Assembly (NCBI GenBank): GCA_039815825.1
Contig: JBCBYO010000011.1
Location: 1-64,000, forward strand
DNA: 64,000 bases
Source of the DNA: JBCBDX01 sp039815825
GTDB lineage: Bacteria > Pseudomonadota > Alphaproteobacteria > Rhizobiales > Rhizobiaceae
Direction of reading: 5' to 3'
Of the stretch, positions 8,469 through 17,004 are shown in pieces. Position numbers and translations under genes: made by a program. The first letter of the stretch is position 1. Each line of letters begins with the position of its first letter. The notes under the pieces are model-generated. The model ran no database searches. It was not told where the DNA came from and worked only from the letters and a program-made list of their open reading frames with translations.

Positions 8469-9773
8469 ATGTCCAAGAAACTTTCATTGATGGCAATGGT
8501 CGGCGGTTTGGCTGCTCTCGCTGTCTCCCCTGCTCTTGCTCAGGATGCGCCTGTGGTGCCGCCTGTAGAGACTCAATATATTTTCAACACACTGCTCTTC
8601 TTGATCGGTGGCTTCCTCGTCATGTGGATGGCGGCCGGCTTTGCGATGCTCGAAGCTGGTTTGGTGCGTTCGAAAAACGTTTCCATGCAGTCACTGAAAA
8701 ACGTGGCGCTCTATTCTATCGCCGGTATCATGTACTGGGCGATCGGCTACAACCTGATGTATACCGGCGTTGACGGTGGTTATATCGGCTCCATCCCAGG
8801 TCTTGGCTATGCTGCTGACCCTGTCGGTGGCGACGCGCTTGATACGGGCTACTCCACAGCGTCAGACTGGTTCTTCCAGATGGTGTTTGTGGCAACAGCT
8901 GCATCTATCGTTTCAGGCACACTGGCTGAGCGTATCAAACTGTGGCCATTCCTGATCTTCGTTGTCGTGCTGACCGGCTTCATTTATCCGATTGCCGGTT
9001 CATGGCAGTGGGGCGGCGGTTGGTTGTCCGAAATGGGCTTCTCTGACTTTGCTGGTTCAACGCTTGTTCACTCTGTTGGTGGCTGGGCGGCGCTTGCTGG
9101 TGCAATCCTTCTGGGTTCACGTACAGGCAAATATGGCGCAGACGGTTCAGTCTCACCAATGCCGGGTTCCAACATCCCGCTCGCTACTTTGGGTACATTC
9201 ATCCTGTGGCTCGGTTGGTTCGGCTTTAACGGCGCTTCACAGCTCGCCATGGGCACAATTGGTGACGTTTCAGACGTTTCACGTATCTTCGTGAACACCA
9301 ACATGGCCGCTGCTGGTGGTGTTGTTGCAACAATCATTCTTCTGCAGGTGCTGTATAAGAAAGTTGATGTCACAATGGTTCTCAACGGTGCTTTGGCGGG
9401 CCTCGTGTCCATCACAGCTGAGCCGCTCGCACCATCTGTTGGCGCATCTATCCTGACTGGTGCTGTTGGTGGCGCGATTGTTGTCTTCACTGTTCCGCTG
9501 CTCGACAAGCTGAAAATTGACGATGTTGTCGGTGCGATCCCGGTTCACCTTTTTGCAGGTATCTGGGGCACGCTCGCTGTTGCCTTCTACACAGGCAACT
9601 GGGGTGCACAAATCACAGGTATCGTTGCCTACGGTGTCTTCACAGTGGTTTGCTCACTCATCGTCTGGTTCATCCTGAAAGCGGTTCTGGGTATCCGTGC
9701 TTCTGAAGAAGAAGAGATGATGGGCATGGACAAAGCCGAAGTAGGCGTCGAAGCCTACCCAGAGTTCAGCTAA
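8469..9773 (+). CDS. amtB: Ammonium transporter AmtB
   Basis: Inner-membrane trimeric ammonium channel, 434 aa from the ATG at 8469. That start has an AGGAG ribosome site at 8454-8458 and opens a cleavable signal peptide ending SPALA-QDA, as in other Amt proteins; the frame runs up to 8445 but the earlier codon is poorly placed. Eleven hydrophobic segments can be traced. Family signatures are GFAMLEAGLVRSKN, the DFAGSTLVHSVGGWAAL block with the first pore histidine, and the later AIPVHLFAGIWGTLAV with the second. It is co-transcribed with glnK; two hairpins follow the stop. Confidence 0.96.
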   Translation: MSKKLSLMAMVGGLAALAVSPALAQDAPVVPPVETQYIFNTLLFLIGGFLVMWMAAGFAMLEAGLVRSKNVSMQSLKNVALYSIAGIMYWAIGYNLMYTGVDGGYIGSIPGLGYAADPVGGDALDTGYSTASDWFFQMVFVATAASIVSGTLAERIKLWPFLIFVVVLTGFIYPIAGSWQWGGGWLSEMGFSDFAGSTLVHSVGGWAALAGAILLGSRTGKYGADGSVSPMPGSNIPLATLGTFILWLGWFGFNGASQLAMGTIGDVSDVSRIFVNTNMAAAGGVVATIILLQVLYKKVDVTMVLNGALAGLVSITAEPLAPSVGASILTGAVGGAIVVFTVPLLDKLKIDDVVGAIPVHLFAGIWGTLAVAFYTGNWGAQITGIVAYGVFTVVCSLIVWFILKAVLGIRASEEEEMMGMDKAEVGVEAYPEFS

Positions 9774-9782
9774 CTCGTTTTT

Positions 9783-9811
9783 GCCGGGCGGCGTATTGCG
9801 CGCCGCCTGGC
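9783..9811 (+). other. GC-rich hairpin after amtB without T-run
   Basis: GCCGGGCGGCG (9783-9793) pairs with CGCCGCCTGGC (9801-9811) apart from one G-T wobble, loop of 7. No T-run follows, so it is more likely an mRNA 3' stabiliser than a terminator by itself; the true terminator lies 44 bases on. Confidence 0.55.
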
Positions 9812-9854
9812 TACCAAAATCCCGTCGTGATGGTCTATGCTGTCACACACAATT

Positions 9855-9883
9855 GGCCCGGTTTTTACCGGGCCTTTTTTTTT
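9855..9883 (+). terminator. Rho-independent terminator of glnK-amtB
   Basis: Perfect 8-bp stem GGCCCGGT (9855-9862) / ACCGGGCC (9867-9874), 4-base loop, followed at once by nine T residues (9875-9883). Textbook form in the direction of amtB. Confidence 0.93.
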
Positions 9884-9907
9884 GCTCGTCGCCTTCCGGG
9901 TGCGTCC

Positions 9908-9930
9908 ATGGTTAATGCCACCTTAACCAT
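9908..9930. promoter_or_regulatory. CtrA-type binding site upstream of ftsK
   Basis: ATGGTTAA (9908-9915), seven bases, TTAACCAT (9923-9930): a perfect 8-bp inverted repeat that contains TTAA-N7-TTAAC, the consensus of the cell-cycle regulator CtrA, in the TTAACCAT form reported for rhizobia. It lies 33 bases ahead of the favoured ftsK start, suitable for cell-cycle control of this division gene. Whether it activates or represses cannot be told. Confidence 0.65.
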
Positions 9931-9962
9931 CAGTGCTTAGCTTTGCGCCACAATTGGAATTG

Positions 9963-12521
9963 ATGGATGCCGGGATGAATATCGACACAGGCCATGTCAT
10001 CGACACAAATGACGAGTTCTCTACTCAAACTGCGGGAGCGGGCTTGCCTGATGGCATGCGTGGTCTACTGCATCGGCAAGCTCAGTTTGCGGCCGGCATT
10101 TTTTTGCTCATTGGCGTCGCCTTTGCTGCGCTTTCTTTGCTTTTTTGGAACGTCGCTGATCCCAGCCTTTCTCATGCAACAAGTGCGCCGGTGACGAACT
10201 TGATGGGCTCTTTTGGAGCGGTCGTCGCCGATCTTTTCACGCAGTTTCTGGGACTTTCCTCTTTTTCTGTGCTGCTGATTGGCGGTTTTGCCGGTTTTTC
10301 TTTGGTCCGGGGCCATCGCTGGACCCATTTGCGCCACCGTGTGCCGGTTGGCTTTGTTGCTGTTTTGCTGGCGGCCATGTTCTTTGGCACCATCGCTGCA
10401 CCGTCTTCTTGGCCATTGCCCTCCGGTCTTGGCGGCGTTATCGGCGATCTATTATTGGGCATCCCAGGCCTTTTGATCGGTGACTATCCGCGTTCGATCA
10501 CAGGTTTTATCCTTGGCCTGCTCCTAATCTTACCGACCATTTACGCCATGATTATTGCCTGTGGTTTTGGTTGGATTGATAAAAGCACGCAGGAAGATGA
10601 AGCACATGGGGCTTTCATCGGTGCCATCATTCATGGGCTATATGCTGCGCGGGCCGGGATCATGCGTACTTTACCGGGTCGACGGCATTCTGCGCGGCCA
10701 CGGCGCGCCAAGCAACGCGTTGTGCCAGACGATATTGGTGGGGTCCGTGTAGAACCGGATCTCGATATTTTTGTTCGTGATGATTTGCAAACGGGAGTGC
10801 CGCAGCAAACTGAGGAATTTGAGGCTCCTATGGCCCCGGTTGATGATCAATTGGTGGTGACCCCGCCCGCCATGGAAACGCCGTCGGTTGCGACTGTTGG
10901 TTCCCAGCCTCGGGTTTTAAAACCAGCGGCACCACCCAAACAGAGCGCACGTGTTCATCGTGATGCCCAACCAAATCTCATTGACGATGGCATGTTTGAG
11001 CTGCCTTCCGTTCACCTGCTCAATCAACCAAAAAATGTAGAGCGCGATGCGACCCTCACCGATGATGCGTTGGAACAAAACGCGCGTCTGTTGGAAGGCG
11101 TGTTGGACGATTTTGGCGTAAAAGGTGAAATTATCCAAGTTCAACCCGGACCGGTTGTTACACTGTATGAACTGGAACCGGCACCCGGTATAAAATCATC
11201 GCGGGTAATTGGATTGGCAGAGGATATAGCGCGCTCGATGAGCGCAATCGCAGCGCGGGTGGCCGTTGTGCCGGGACGTAACGCGATAGGTATCGAGTTG
11301 CCCAACCCGCGCCGTGAGACCGTTTATTTGCGTGAGCTAATTTCCAGTCAGGCGTTTGAGAAAGCAAAAGCGAAATTAGGCTTGACGCTTGGAAAGACGA
11401 TCAATGGCGACGCGGTCATTGCAGACTTGGCGAAGATGCCGCACTTGCTTGTCGCTGGTACTACCGGGTCCGGTAAATCAGTTGCGATCAACACCATGAT
11501 CCTGTCGCTTCTTTATCGCATGACACCGGAACAGTGCCGCTTGATCATGATTGATCCGAAAATGCTGGAATTGTCAGTCTATGACGGTATTCCGCATCTG
11601 CTCACACCCGTTGTTACTGACCCCAAAAAGGCCGTTGTTGCGCTCAAATGGACCGTCCGGGAAATGGAGCAGCGCTATAAGAACATGTCAAAACTGGGCG
11701 TTCGAAACATTGATGGGTTTAATGCCCGGGTCAATGAAGCGATCGCAAAGGGCGAAGAGATTACCCGTACAGTTCAGACCGGTTTTGACCGCGATACGGG
11801 TGAAGCTGTCTACGAGACTGAAGCGCTCGAACTGGAGCCAATGCCTTACATCGTTGTGATCATCGATGAGATGGCCGATCTCATGATGGTGGCGGGCAAG
11901 GAAATTGAAGGCACCGTGCAACGCCTTGCGCAAATGGCACGTGCTGCTGGAATTCACGTCATCATGGCGACGCAACGTCCGTCAGTTGATGTCATCACGG
12001 GTACGATCAAAGCCAATTTCCCGACACGTATATCTTTCCAGGTTACATCGAAAATCGACAGTCGCACCATTCTTGGTGAGCAGGGCGCCGAACAGCTACT
12101 CGGCATGGGTGACATGCTTTATATGGCTGGCGGCGGCCGAATTCAGCGTGTTCACGGACCGTTTGTGTCCGACGGTGAGGTGGAAGACATTGTGCGTCAC
12201 CTCAAGAACCAGGGCGTGCCGCAATATCTCGATGCGGTTACTGAAGAAGATGAAGCAGATGCCGATGACGGTGGCTCCGGCATGGGCGCTGGTGGTATGG
12301 GCGAAAGTGATGATCCGTATGATCAGGCGGTGGCTGTCGTGCTACGTGACCGGAAAGTTTCAACGTCGTACATTCAGCGTCGATTGGGCATTGGTTATAA
12401 CCGAGCCGCGTCTATTATCGAACGGATGGAAGAAGAGGGTCTGATTGGGCCTGCAAATCACGCTGGAAAACGCGACATACTTGTCCCATCTGAAGAGGAA
12501 CAGATTGCTGGCATGGGATGA
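9963..12521 (+). CDS. ftsK: DNA translocase FtsK
   Basis: Septal DNA pump that moves the replication terminus through the closing septum and activates XerCD recombination at dif. About 852 aa. Four to five hydrophobic segments occupy residues ~30-200, then a short basic/proline linker (much shorter than in E. coli), then the motor: alpha domain from ~340, Walker A AGTTGSGKS near 498, Walker B IVVIIDEMADLMM, and the MATQRPSVDVITG block. The C-terminal gamma domain (winged helix that reads KOPS) is present as VSTSYIQRRLGIGYNRAA. The frame is open from a GTG at 9933; ATGs at 9963 and 9975 are better starts, and I chose 9963 without a strong ribosome site. A CtrA-type box lies just upstream. Confidence 0.95.
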   Translation: MDAGMNIDTGHVIDTNDEFSTQTAGAGLPDGMRGLLHRQAQFAAGIFLLIGVAFAALSLLFWNVADPSLSHATSAPVTNLMGSFGAVVADLFTQFLGLSSFSVLLIGGFAGFSLVRGHRWTHLRHRVPVGFVAVLLAAMFFGTIAAPSSWPLPSGLGGVIGDLLLGIPGLLIGDYPRSITGFILGLLLILPTIYAMIIACGFGWIDKSTQEDEAHGAFIGAIIHGLYAARAGIMRTLPGRRHSARPRRAKQRVVPDDIGGVRVEPDLDIFVRDDLQTGVPQQTEEFEAPMAPVDDQLVVTPPAMETPSVATVGSQPRVLKPAAPPKQSARVHRDAQPNLIDDGMFELPSVHLLNQPKNVERDATLTDDALEQNARLLEGVLDDFGVKGEIIQVQPGPVVTLYELEPAPGIKSSRVIGLAEDIARSMSAIAARVAVVPGRNAIGIELPNPRRETVYLRELISSQAFEKAKAKLGLTLGKTINGDAVIADLAKMPHLLVAGTTGSGKSVAINTMILSLLYRMTPEQCRLIMIDPKMLELSVYDGIPHLLTPVVTDPKKAVVALKWTVREMEQRYKNMSKLGVRNIDGFNARVNEAIAKGEEITRTVQTGFDRDTGEAVYETEALELEPMPYIVVIIDEMADLMMVAGKEIEGTVQRLAQMARAAGIHVIMATQRPSVDVITGTIKANFPTRISFQVTSKIDSRTILGEQGAEQLLGMGDMLYMAGGGRIQRVHGPFVSDGEVEDIVRHLKNQGVPQYLDAVTEEDEADADDGGSGMGAGGMGESDDPYDQAVAVVLRDRKVSTSYIQRRLGIGYNRAASIIERMEEEGLIGPANHAGKRDILVPSEEEQIAGMG

Positions 12522-12601
12522 ACCAATTGTCATGTTGGTGCCCAAGTCCCGACAAAGTGTTGGCATACCGAGACCACAGTTTAGAAAACAATGGTAGATC
12601 T

Positions 12602-13249
12602 ATGGCTTTGAAAAATCCGATTACGCTGTCTCGCCGTTTCATTTTGACCGGTGGTTTAGCCATAATGGCGGGCGCCAGCATACCGTTATCACCGGCGGTC
12701 GCTGCCTCGGGCGCACCACAGGAAATAGCCGATCATTTTAGCAGTGTTCGTACTATGATGGGCGAATTCATCCAGTTTGGCCCGACCGGGCAACAAACCG
12801 GTGGTCGGTTCTTTATCGAACGTCCCGGCAAGGTGCTTTTTCTCTATGAGGATCCCGCAGCTATTCGCGTTGTTGCTGATGGACGCAGTGTGGTTGTCAA
12901 CAATACCAAGCTTAAAACGTGGGACATCTACCCCTTGAACCAGACACCGCTGCAATTGGTATTGGATGATCGCATTGACTTGTCTGAGCAGCGGGTCAAA
13001 AAAGTGGAAGAAAACGCCGACCTCACGACCATTGTCATGCAGGATAAAAAGCTGTTCGGCGATAGTGAAATCACCATGATGTTTGATCCAAATTCCTATG
13101 ATTTGCGCCAGTGGACGATTCGTGATGCCAAGGGCAAAGATACCACGGTGATGATTTTCAATGTCGAAGAGGGTGTGAATTTCGGCCCTGATACCTTTGC
13201 TATTGATTATCGGCGCATCCGGCGTGAACGCGAACGCCAAAACCGCTGA
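12602..13249 (+). CDS. lolA: Outer-membrane lipoprotein carrier protein LolA-like
   Basis: Periplasmic chaperone that ferries lipoproteins from the LolCDE exporter to the outer membrane; 215 aa from the ATG at 12602. The N-terminus has a signal peptide with a twin-arginine-like start (LSRRFILTGG) and a cleavage region near SPAVAA. The mature part has the LolA strand pattern: GRFFIERPGKVLFLYEDP, then VVADGRSVVVNN and a C-terminal DLRQWTIRDAKG segment. The open frame extends upstream into the ftsK end (12518) but lacks a signal there. ftsK-lolA-xthA is, from memory, a usual rhizobial order. A hairpin terminator follows. Confidence 0.85.
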   Translation: MALKNPITLSRRFILTGGLAIMAGASIPLSPAVAASGAPQEIADHFSSVRTMMGEFIQFGPTGQQTGGRFFIERPGKVLFLYEDPAAIRVVADGRSVVVNNTKLKTWDIYPLNQTPLQLVLDDRIDLSEQRVKKVEENADLTTIVMQDKKLFGDSEITMMFDPNSYDLRQWTIRDAKGKDTTVMIFNVEEGVNFGPDTFAIDYRRIRRERERQNR

Positions 13250-13276
13250 CAATTAGGTAACAAGTTTCATGTGATT

Positions 13277-13310
13277 GGCAGCGCAAATAAAGCGCTGCCG
13301 CTTGCTTTTT
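13277..13310 (+). terminator. Terminator-like hairpin after lolA
   Basis: Perfect 8-bp stem GGCAGCGC (13277-13284) / GCGCTGCC (13292-13299) with a 7-base loop, then CTTG? spacing and a CTTTTT run ending at 13310. The T-run is shifted six bases from the stem, so termination may be partial. Confidence 0.65.
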
Positions 13311-13349
13311 AGGCCCCCGATTGTTTCACCAGAACGCAGGGAGTGCCGT

Positions 13350-14162
13350 ATGACACAGACAGATTTCTCCATCGCAACCTGGAACATCAATTCGGTGCGT
13401 TTGCGCCGTGGTTTGGTCGAAAAATTCATCTTGGACCATGCACCGGATGTGATTTGCCTGCAGGAGACCAAATGCCAAAATGCGGAGTTCCCGTCCGCGG
13501 CCTTTACCAAGCTCGGTTATCACCATTTAGCTGTTCATGGTCAAAAAGCCTATCACGGGGTCGCAACGCTTTCGCGCTTGCCTCTTGAAGCTATTGAGCG
13601 CCGCGATTTTTGCCAAATGGGCGATGCAAGGCATGTCAAAGCCGATGTTTTGATCGGCGATAAGAAGATATCGGTTCACAATTTTTATGTGCCAGCCGGC
13701 GGTGACGAACCAGATACTGCCAAGAACCCGAAGTTTGACCACAAACTCCGTTTCCTCGATGAGATGGAACAAGTGACTGCAAAGGGCGGTGAAAACCAAT
13801 TCTCCCTGCTGCTTGGTGATTTGAATATCGCGCCGCTTCCCGAAGATGTGTGGTTGCACAAGCAGCTTTTAAAAGTCGTCAGCCACACGCCGGTTGAAAC
13901 CGAAGGGTTGGAGCGCGTTCGTCAATCGGCCGGTTGGGCGGACCTGGTTCGTGACCACTTCGGATCTGAGGAAGTGCTTTTTTCGTGGTGGAGTTATCGT
14001 GCAAAAGACTGGGCGGCTTCGAACCGTGGTCGCCGCCTCGATCATATTTGGGGTTCGTCCAACATACAGCCTAAGTTGAACAAGGTTGAAATTATCTCTG
14101 CTGCGCGTGGCTGGGAGAAACCATCCGATCATGTGCCGGTTGTTGCCCGGTTCAAGCTTTAG
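13350..14162 (+). CDS. xthA: Exodeoxyribonuclease III
   Basis: AP endonuclease / 3' repair exonuclease of base-excision repair, 270 aa. The start at 13350 has a GCAGGGAG ribosome site just ahead and begins MTQTDFSIATWNINSVR, the standard family opening; the longer frame to 13275 is not conserved. Catalytic motifs are CLQETKCQ (metal-binding Glu), LLLGDLNIAP (Asp-Asn pair), RRLDHIW and the terminal SDHVPV histidine. It shares the tetranucleotide TTAG with the stop of the convergent cyclic-nucleotide-binding gene. Confidence 0.95.
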   Translation: MTQTDFSIATWNINSVRLRRGLVEKFILDHAPDVICLQETKCQNAEFPSAAFTKLGYHHLAVHGQKAYHGVATLSRLPLEAIERRDFCQMGDARHVKADVLIGDKKISVHNFYVPAGGDEPDTAKNPKFDHKLRFLDEMEQVTAKGGENQFSLLLGDLNIAPLPEDVWLHKQLLKVVSHTPVETEGLERVRQSAGWADLVRDHFGSEEVLFSWWSYRAKDWAASNRGRRLDHIWGSSNIQPKLNKVEIISAARGWEKPSDHVPVVARFKL

Positions 14163-14626
14163 AGATCGCTAGCTGCGTTGAAACGACCCTCAAGCCGGCC
14201 GACATCATCGAGTAATCGCTTCAAATCTCGCCGCATTTCAGCGTGAATTGAGGCAGCGGTTTCCGGATACTCGCTCAGCATCCGGTGAAACAAGGAGCGG
14301 TTCACACGCAAGATTGATACCTCTGTAAGCGCCACAGCGGTAAAAGCCCGGTTGGATTGCGTGATTAGTGCCATCTGGCCGAGGAGCGCAGGGCGTTTGA
14401 GCGTTTTGAGAGCTTTGTTGCCATTGGACGTGGTAACGAGCGCTTCGACTTCGCCTGATGCTACCACGCATCCGAAATCAGCCCTGTCACCCTCGCGAAA
14501 GATGATCTGTCCATCCATGAATGACATGCGCTCGGCGCCAAACGCCAGCAGTCTTAACTGATCGGCGTTCAGCTCAGCGAAAAGGGGCGCCTCAGCAATG
14601 AGGCGGATATCATCATCCAATGACAC
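14159..14626 (-). CDS. Lone cyclic nucleotide-binding (Crp/cNMP) domain protein
   Basis: A single effector domain of the Crp/cNMP type with no DNA-binding helix-turn-helix, about 155 aa. Visible are the opening helix LIAEAPLFAELNADQL, the strand FMDGQIIFREGDRADFGCVVASGEVEA with the buried glycine turn, and a phosphate-cassette-like stretch at ALLGQMALI. The phosphate cassette of true cAMP binders reads GELAL...RAA; here it is GQMALITQSNRAFT, so cyclic nucleotide binding is doubtful. The frame opens with TTG at 14647; a GTG at 14626 gives MSLDDDIRL and is my choice, with no strong ribosome site for either. It lies between xthA and an OmpR-type regulator that is transcribed the same way, 85 bases upstream. 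Confidence 0.8.
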   Translation of the reverse strand: MSLDDDIRLIAEAPLFAELNADQLRLLAFGAERMSFMDGQIIFREGDRADFGCVVASGEVEALVTTSNGNKALKTLKRPALLGQMALITQSNRAFTAVALTEVSILRVNRSLFHRMLSEYPETAASIHAEMRRDLKRLLDDVGRLEGRFNAASDL

Positions 14627-14711
14627 GGTTGGCCCACATGGTTGCAATTTGCATCAAGGGGCTGACCACTAGCGTTTTTGAACACTAATGCAAAGCCGCT
14701 ATGGTCGATGT

Positions 14712-15395
14712 TTATGGAACCAGCTTGTATCCGCCGCTCTCGGTCACCAGGATCGAGGCATTTGAGGGGTCTTTTTCGATCTTCTGGCGCAGTCGGTAAA
14801 CGTGCGTTTCCAACGTGTGCGTCGTGACACCGGAATTGTAGCCCCATACTTCTTCAAGCAATGTGTCGCGCGATACAACTCGGGCACCGGCGCGATAAAG
14901 AAACTTGATGATGTTGGCTTCTTTTTCGGTCAGGCGCACCTTGGTACCGTCACCTTCTACAAGCAGCTTATGTGCTGGCTTGAACGTATAATGACCGACG
15001 CTGAACGTAGCGTCTTCGCTTTGTTCATGTTGGCGAAGTTGTGCACGCACACGCGCTAAAAGTACCGCGAACTTAAATGGTTTTGTCACGTAATCGTTTG
15101 CGCCGGCTTCCAATCCAAGGATTGTGTCAGAATCAGTATCGTGACCGGTCAGCATGATGACAGGAGCTTTGAACCCGCCTTTACGCAGAATTTTGACCGC
15201 CTCACGCCCGTCCATGTCCGGCAAACCAACATCCATAACCACAAGGTCAATCATGTTGCTGCGCGCGGCTTCAATACCTTTTGTCGCAGTCTGTTCCTGC
15301 AAAACATGAAACTCTTCGTACAGTGATAATTGCTCGTTGAGAATTTCTCGCAAATCATCGTCGTCGTCGACGAGAAGTATGGTCTTGGTGGTCAT
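14712..15395 (-). CDS. OmpR/PhoB-family response regulator
   Basis: Two-component DNA-binding regulator, 227 aa. The receiver domain (1-120) has the acidic cluster LLVDDDDD, phospho-acceptor Asp55 in VVMDVGLPDMDG, Thr in VIMLTGHD and Lys in DYVTKPFK. A winged-helix effector domain follows (130-227) with LTEKEANIIKFL and the recognition helix TLETHVYRLRQKIE. No histidine kinase gene is near, so its partner is elsewhere. The sequence reminds me of the cell-envelope regulator CenR of alphaproteobacteria, but I am not certain enough to give a symbol. It is divergent from a YkuD-type transpeptidase, which may be a target. Confidence 0.9.
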   Translation of the reverse strand: MTTKTILLVDDDDDLREILNEQLSLYEEFHVLQEQTATKGIEAARSNMIDLVVMDVGLPDMDGREAVKILRKGGFKAPVIMLTGHDTDSDTILGLEAGANDYVTKPFKFAVLLARVRAQLRQHEQSEDATFSVGHYTFKPAHKLLVEGDGTKVRLTEKEANIIKFLYRAGARVVSRDTLLEEVWGYNSGVTTHTLETHVYRLRQKIEKDPSNASILVTESGGYKLVP

Positions 15396-15512
15396 CGGTC
15401 ACCTTGATATTCGTGTTGGCGCAAATCACTATCGTTCTTTGCATAGTTTCGTCTTAAGTTTGGTAACGTCAACTGATGTTTACGGCCAAAATAAGCAACC
15501 TTCGGGGCGATC

Positions 15513-16049
15513 ATGTTTAAACACATCGCTGTGAGAAAAAGACCCGGTTCCGTGATCGAAGGTATTTTCGACACCGGTGAAATCCAATTTCGCTGTGTTT
15601 TGGGCAAAAATGGCACCAATGTTCTCAAACGCGAAAGTGATGGATCAACGCCTGCTCACCGTATTTTACGACCGGTTTCTGCTTACTGGCGGGCTGACCG
15701 TCTAAAAGCACGACCATCAAGCCAACTGCCAATTAAAGCGATCGGTGCGGCCGATGGCTGGTGCGATGAACCGGCCAGTCCGGTTTACAACATGCCGATT
15801 CGCCTGCCTTTTGTGGGGTCTCACGAGGAGATGAAACGCGAAGACTGCCTTTATGATGTGTGTATCGTGTTGGACTGGAATATGCCGCCCAACCGTTCAC
15901 GTGGGCGTGGTTCTGCCATTTTTCTTCACGTGGCAAAGCCGGGCTTTCCTCCGACAGCGGGTTGTATCGCGCTGGCTCGGTGCGATGTTTTGCACATTCT
16001 TGCGCGCTTAACGTCGGATACCCGGATCACCGTTTTACGCCAATCGTGA
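15513..16049 (+). CDS. L,D-transpeptidase (YkuD) family protein
   Basis: A 178-aa single-domain protein of the YkuD/ErfK catalytic fold, which in family members cross-links peptidoglycan or attaches lipoproteins to it. The catalytic motif is present as HVAKPGFPPTAGC, with His139 and Cys151; family members usually have S-x-GC where this one has TAGC. No signal peptide is visible, which is typical of this short subfamily but leaves the export route unclear. The start ATG at 15513 follows a 117-base gap from the divergent response regulator. It ends 3 bases before the stop of the convergent DUF1761 gene. Confidence 0.83.
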   Translation: MFKHIAVRKRPGSVIEGIFDTGEIQFRCVLGKNGTNVLKRESDGSTPAHRILRPVSAYWRADRLKARPSSQLPIKAIGAADGWCDEPASPVYNMPIRLPFVGSHEEMKREDCLYDVCIVLDWNMPPNRSRGRGSAIFLHVAKPGFPPTAGCIALARCDVLHILARLTSDTRITVLRQS

Positions 16050-16052
16050 GCT

Positions 16053-16460
16053 CTATAGACCCATAAATCCGATTATCGCGCCCATGATGAGCAGCACGCC
16101 AAGCCAGTGCGCCCCGTCGATCAGTGTCAGATCCCAACCCTTGCCGCCATAGCGATGGTTGACGGTTAGCGTTGTTGCGACAAAGCCCAACCAAACGAAG
16201 AAGCCGGAAATAACGCCGTTGCGAAGGGTCACTTGGTTTTCGCCCAAATGGCCAATGACACCCGCGACCATAATAGCCATGACAATCTGACACGCCAACG
16301 TAATGGCGAAAATCGATGGTCCCATCTTGGCGTCTTCCGGCGAGACGCCCGCGGCCTTCATCCACGGTTTCGACAGCGTTCCGTAGTAAATTGCGCCGAA
16401 AACAAACGCAGCAACAGTCGCTGCGCCAATTGCAAACGGATTAAAACCTGAGAATTCCAT
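16053..16460 (-). CDS. DUF1761 family membrane protein
   Basis: Small integral membrane protein, 135 aa, four hydrophobic segments (near residues 8-28, 50-72, 82-100 and 115-134). The family signature is AIYYGTLSKPWMKAAG after the first segment. Function unknown. The ATG at 16460 is preceded by a GGGGGAC ribosome site; the TTG four codons upstream is less likely. Confidence 0.82.
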   Translation of the reverse strand: MEFSGFNPFAIGAATVAAFVFGAIYYGTLSKPWMKAAGVSPEDAKMGPSIFAITLACQIVMAIMVAGVIGHLGENQVTLRNGVISGFFVWLGFVATTLTVNHRYGGKGWDLTLIDGAHWLGVLLIMGAIIGFMGL

Positions 16461-16519
16461 TGCGTCCCCCAAAATACTAAGTCCCGATATCGCAGTTTAA
16501 TCCGAACGCGCTTGGAAAC

Positions 16520-16951
16520 CTATAGGGGAGGATTTGTCAGCCCACCCATCGCGCAAACCTCAAGCCACTCTTCTTTTGTGACGGGCTGAACCGACAGGCG
16601 CATGGAAGTGACCAGTGACATGTTTTCCAAGGCTGGGTTTGCTTTAACTGCTTTTAAGCTGACTGGATCGGGCATGTCGCAGACGGCTTTGATGTCGACA
16701 CATTCCCAACGCTCATCGTCGGTGGTTGAGTCGGAATGTATTTCCGCGCAGACCTCAACAATGCCGACAACCTCTAACCCCTCGTTGGAATGGTAGAAAA
16801 ACCCTTTGTCGCCAAGCTTCATCGCGCGCATATTATTGCGCGCTTGGTAATTGCGAATGCCGTCCCACTCTTCGCCAGCTTCGCCCTTGGCCTTTTGCTG
16901 TTCCCAAGACCATTTGAACGGTTCTGATTTAAAAAGCCAATAATTGCCCAT
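16520..16951 (-). CDS. EVE domain-containing protein
   Basis: A 143-aa single EVE-domain protein (PUA-like fold). Signs are the opening YWLFKSEPF, the DGIRNYQARNNMRAMKLGD block and FFYHSNEGLEVVGIVEV, all diagnostic for the family. EVE domains bind modified bases in DNA or RNA; the ligand of the free-standing bacterial form is not settled. It lies downstream of gpsA and tsaD on the same strand with a 53-base gap, an association I recall from other Rhizobiales. Confidence 0.9.
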   Translation of the reverse strand: MGNYWLFKSEPFKWSWEQQKAKGEAGEEWDGIRNYQARNNMRAMKLGDKGFFYHSNEGLEVVGIVEVCAEIHSDSTTDDERWECVDIKAVCDMPDPVSLKAVKANPALENMSLVTSMRLSVQPVTKEEWLEVCAMGGLTNPPL

Positions 16952-17004
16952 TTGCGTTCACCCAACTTCCGTTGCTGGGAGACATAGCCAGGCAGCGCGG
17001 CTGG

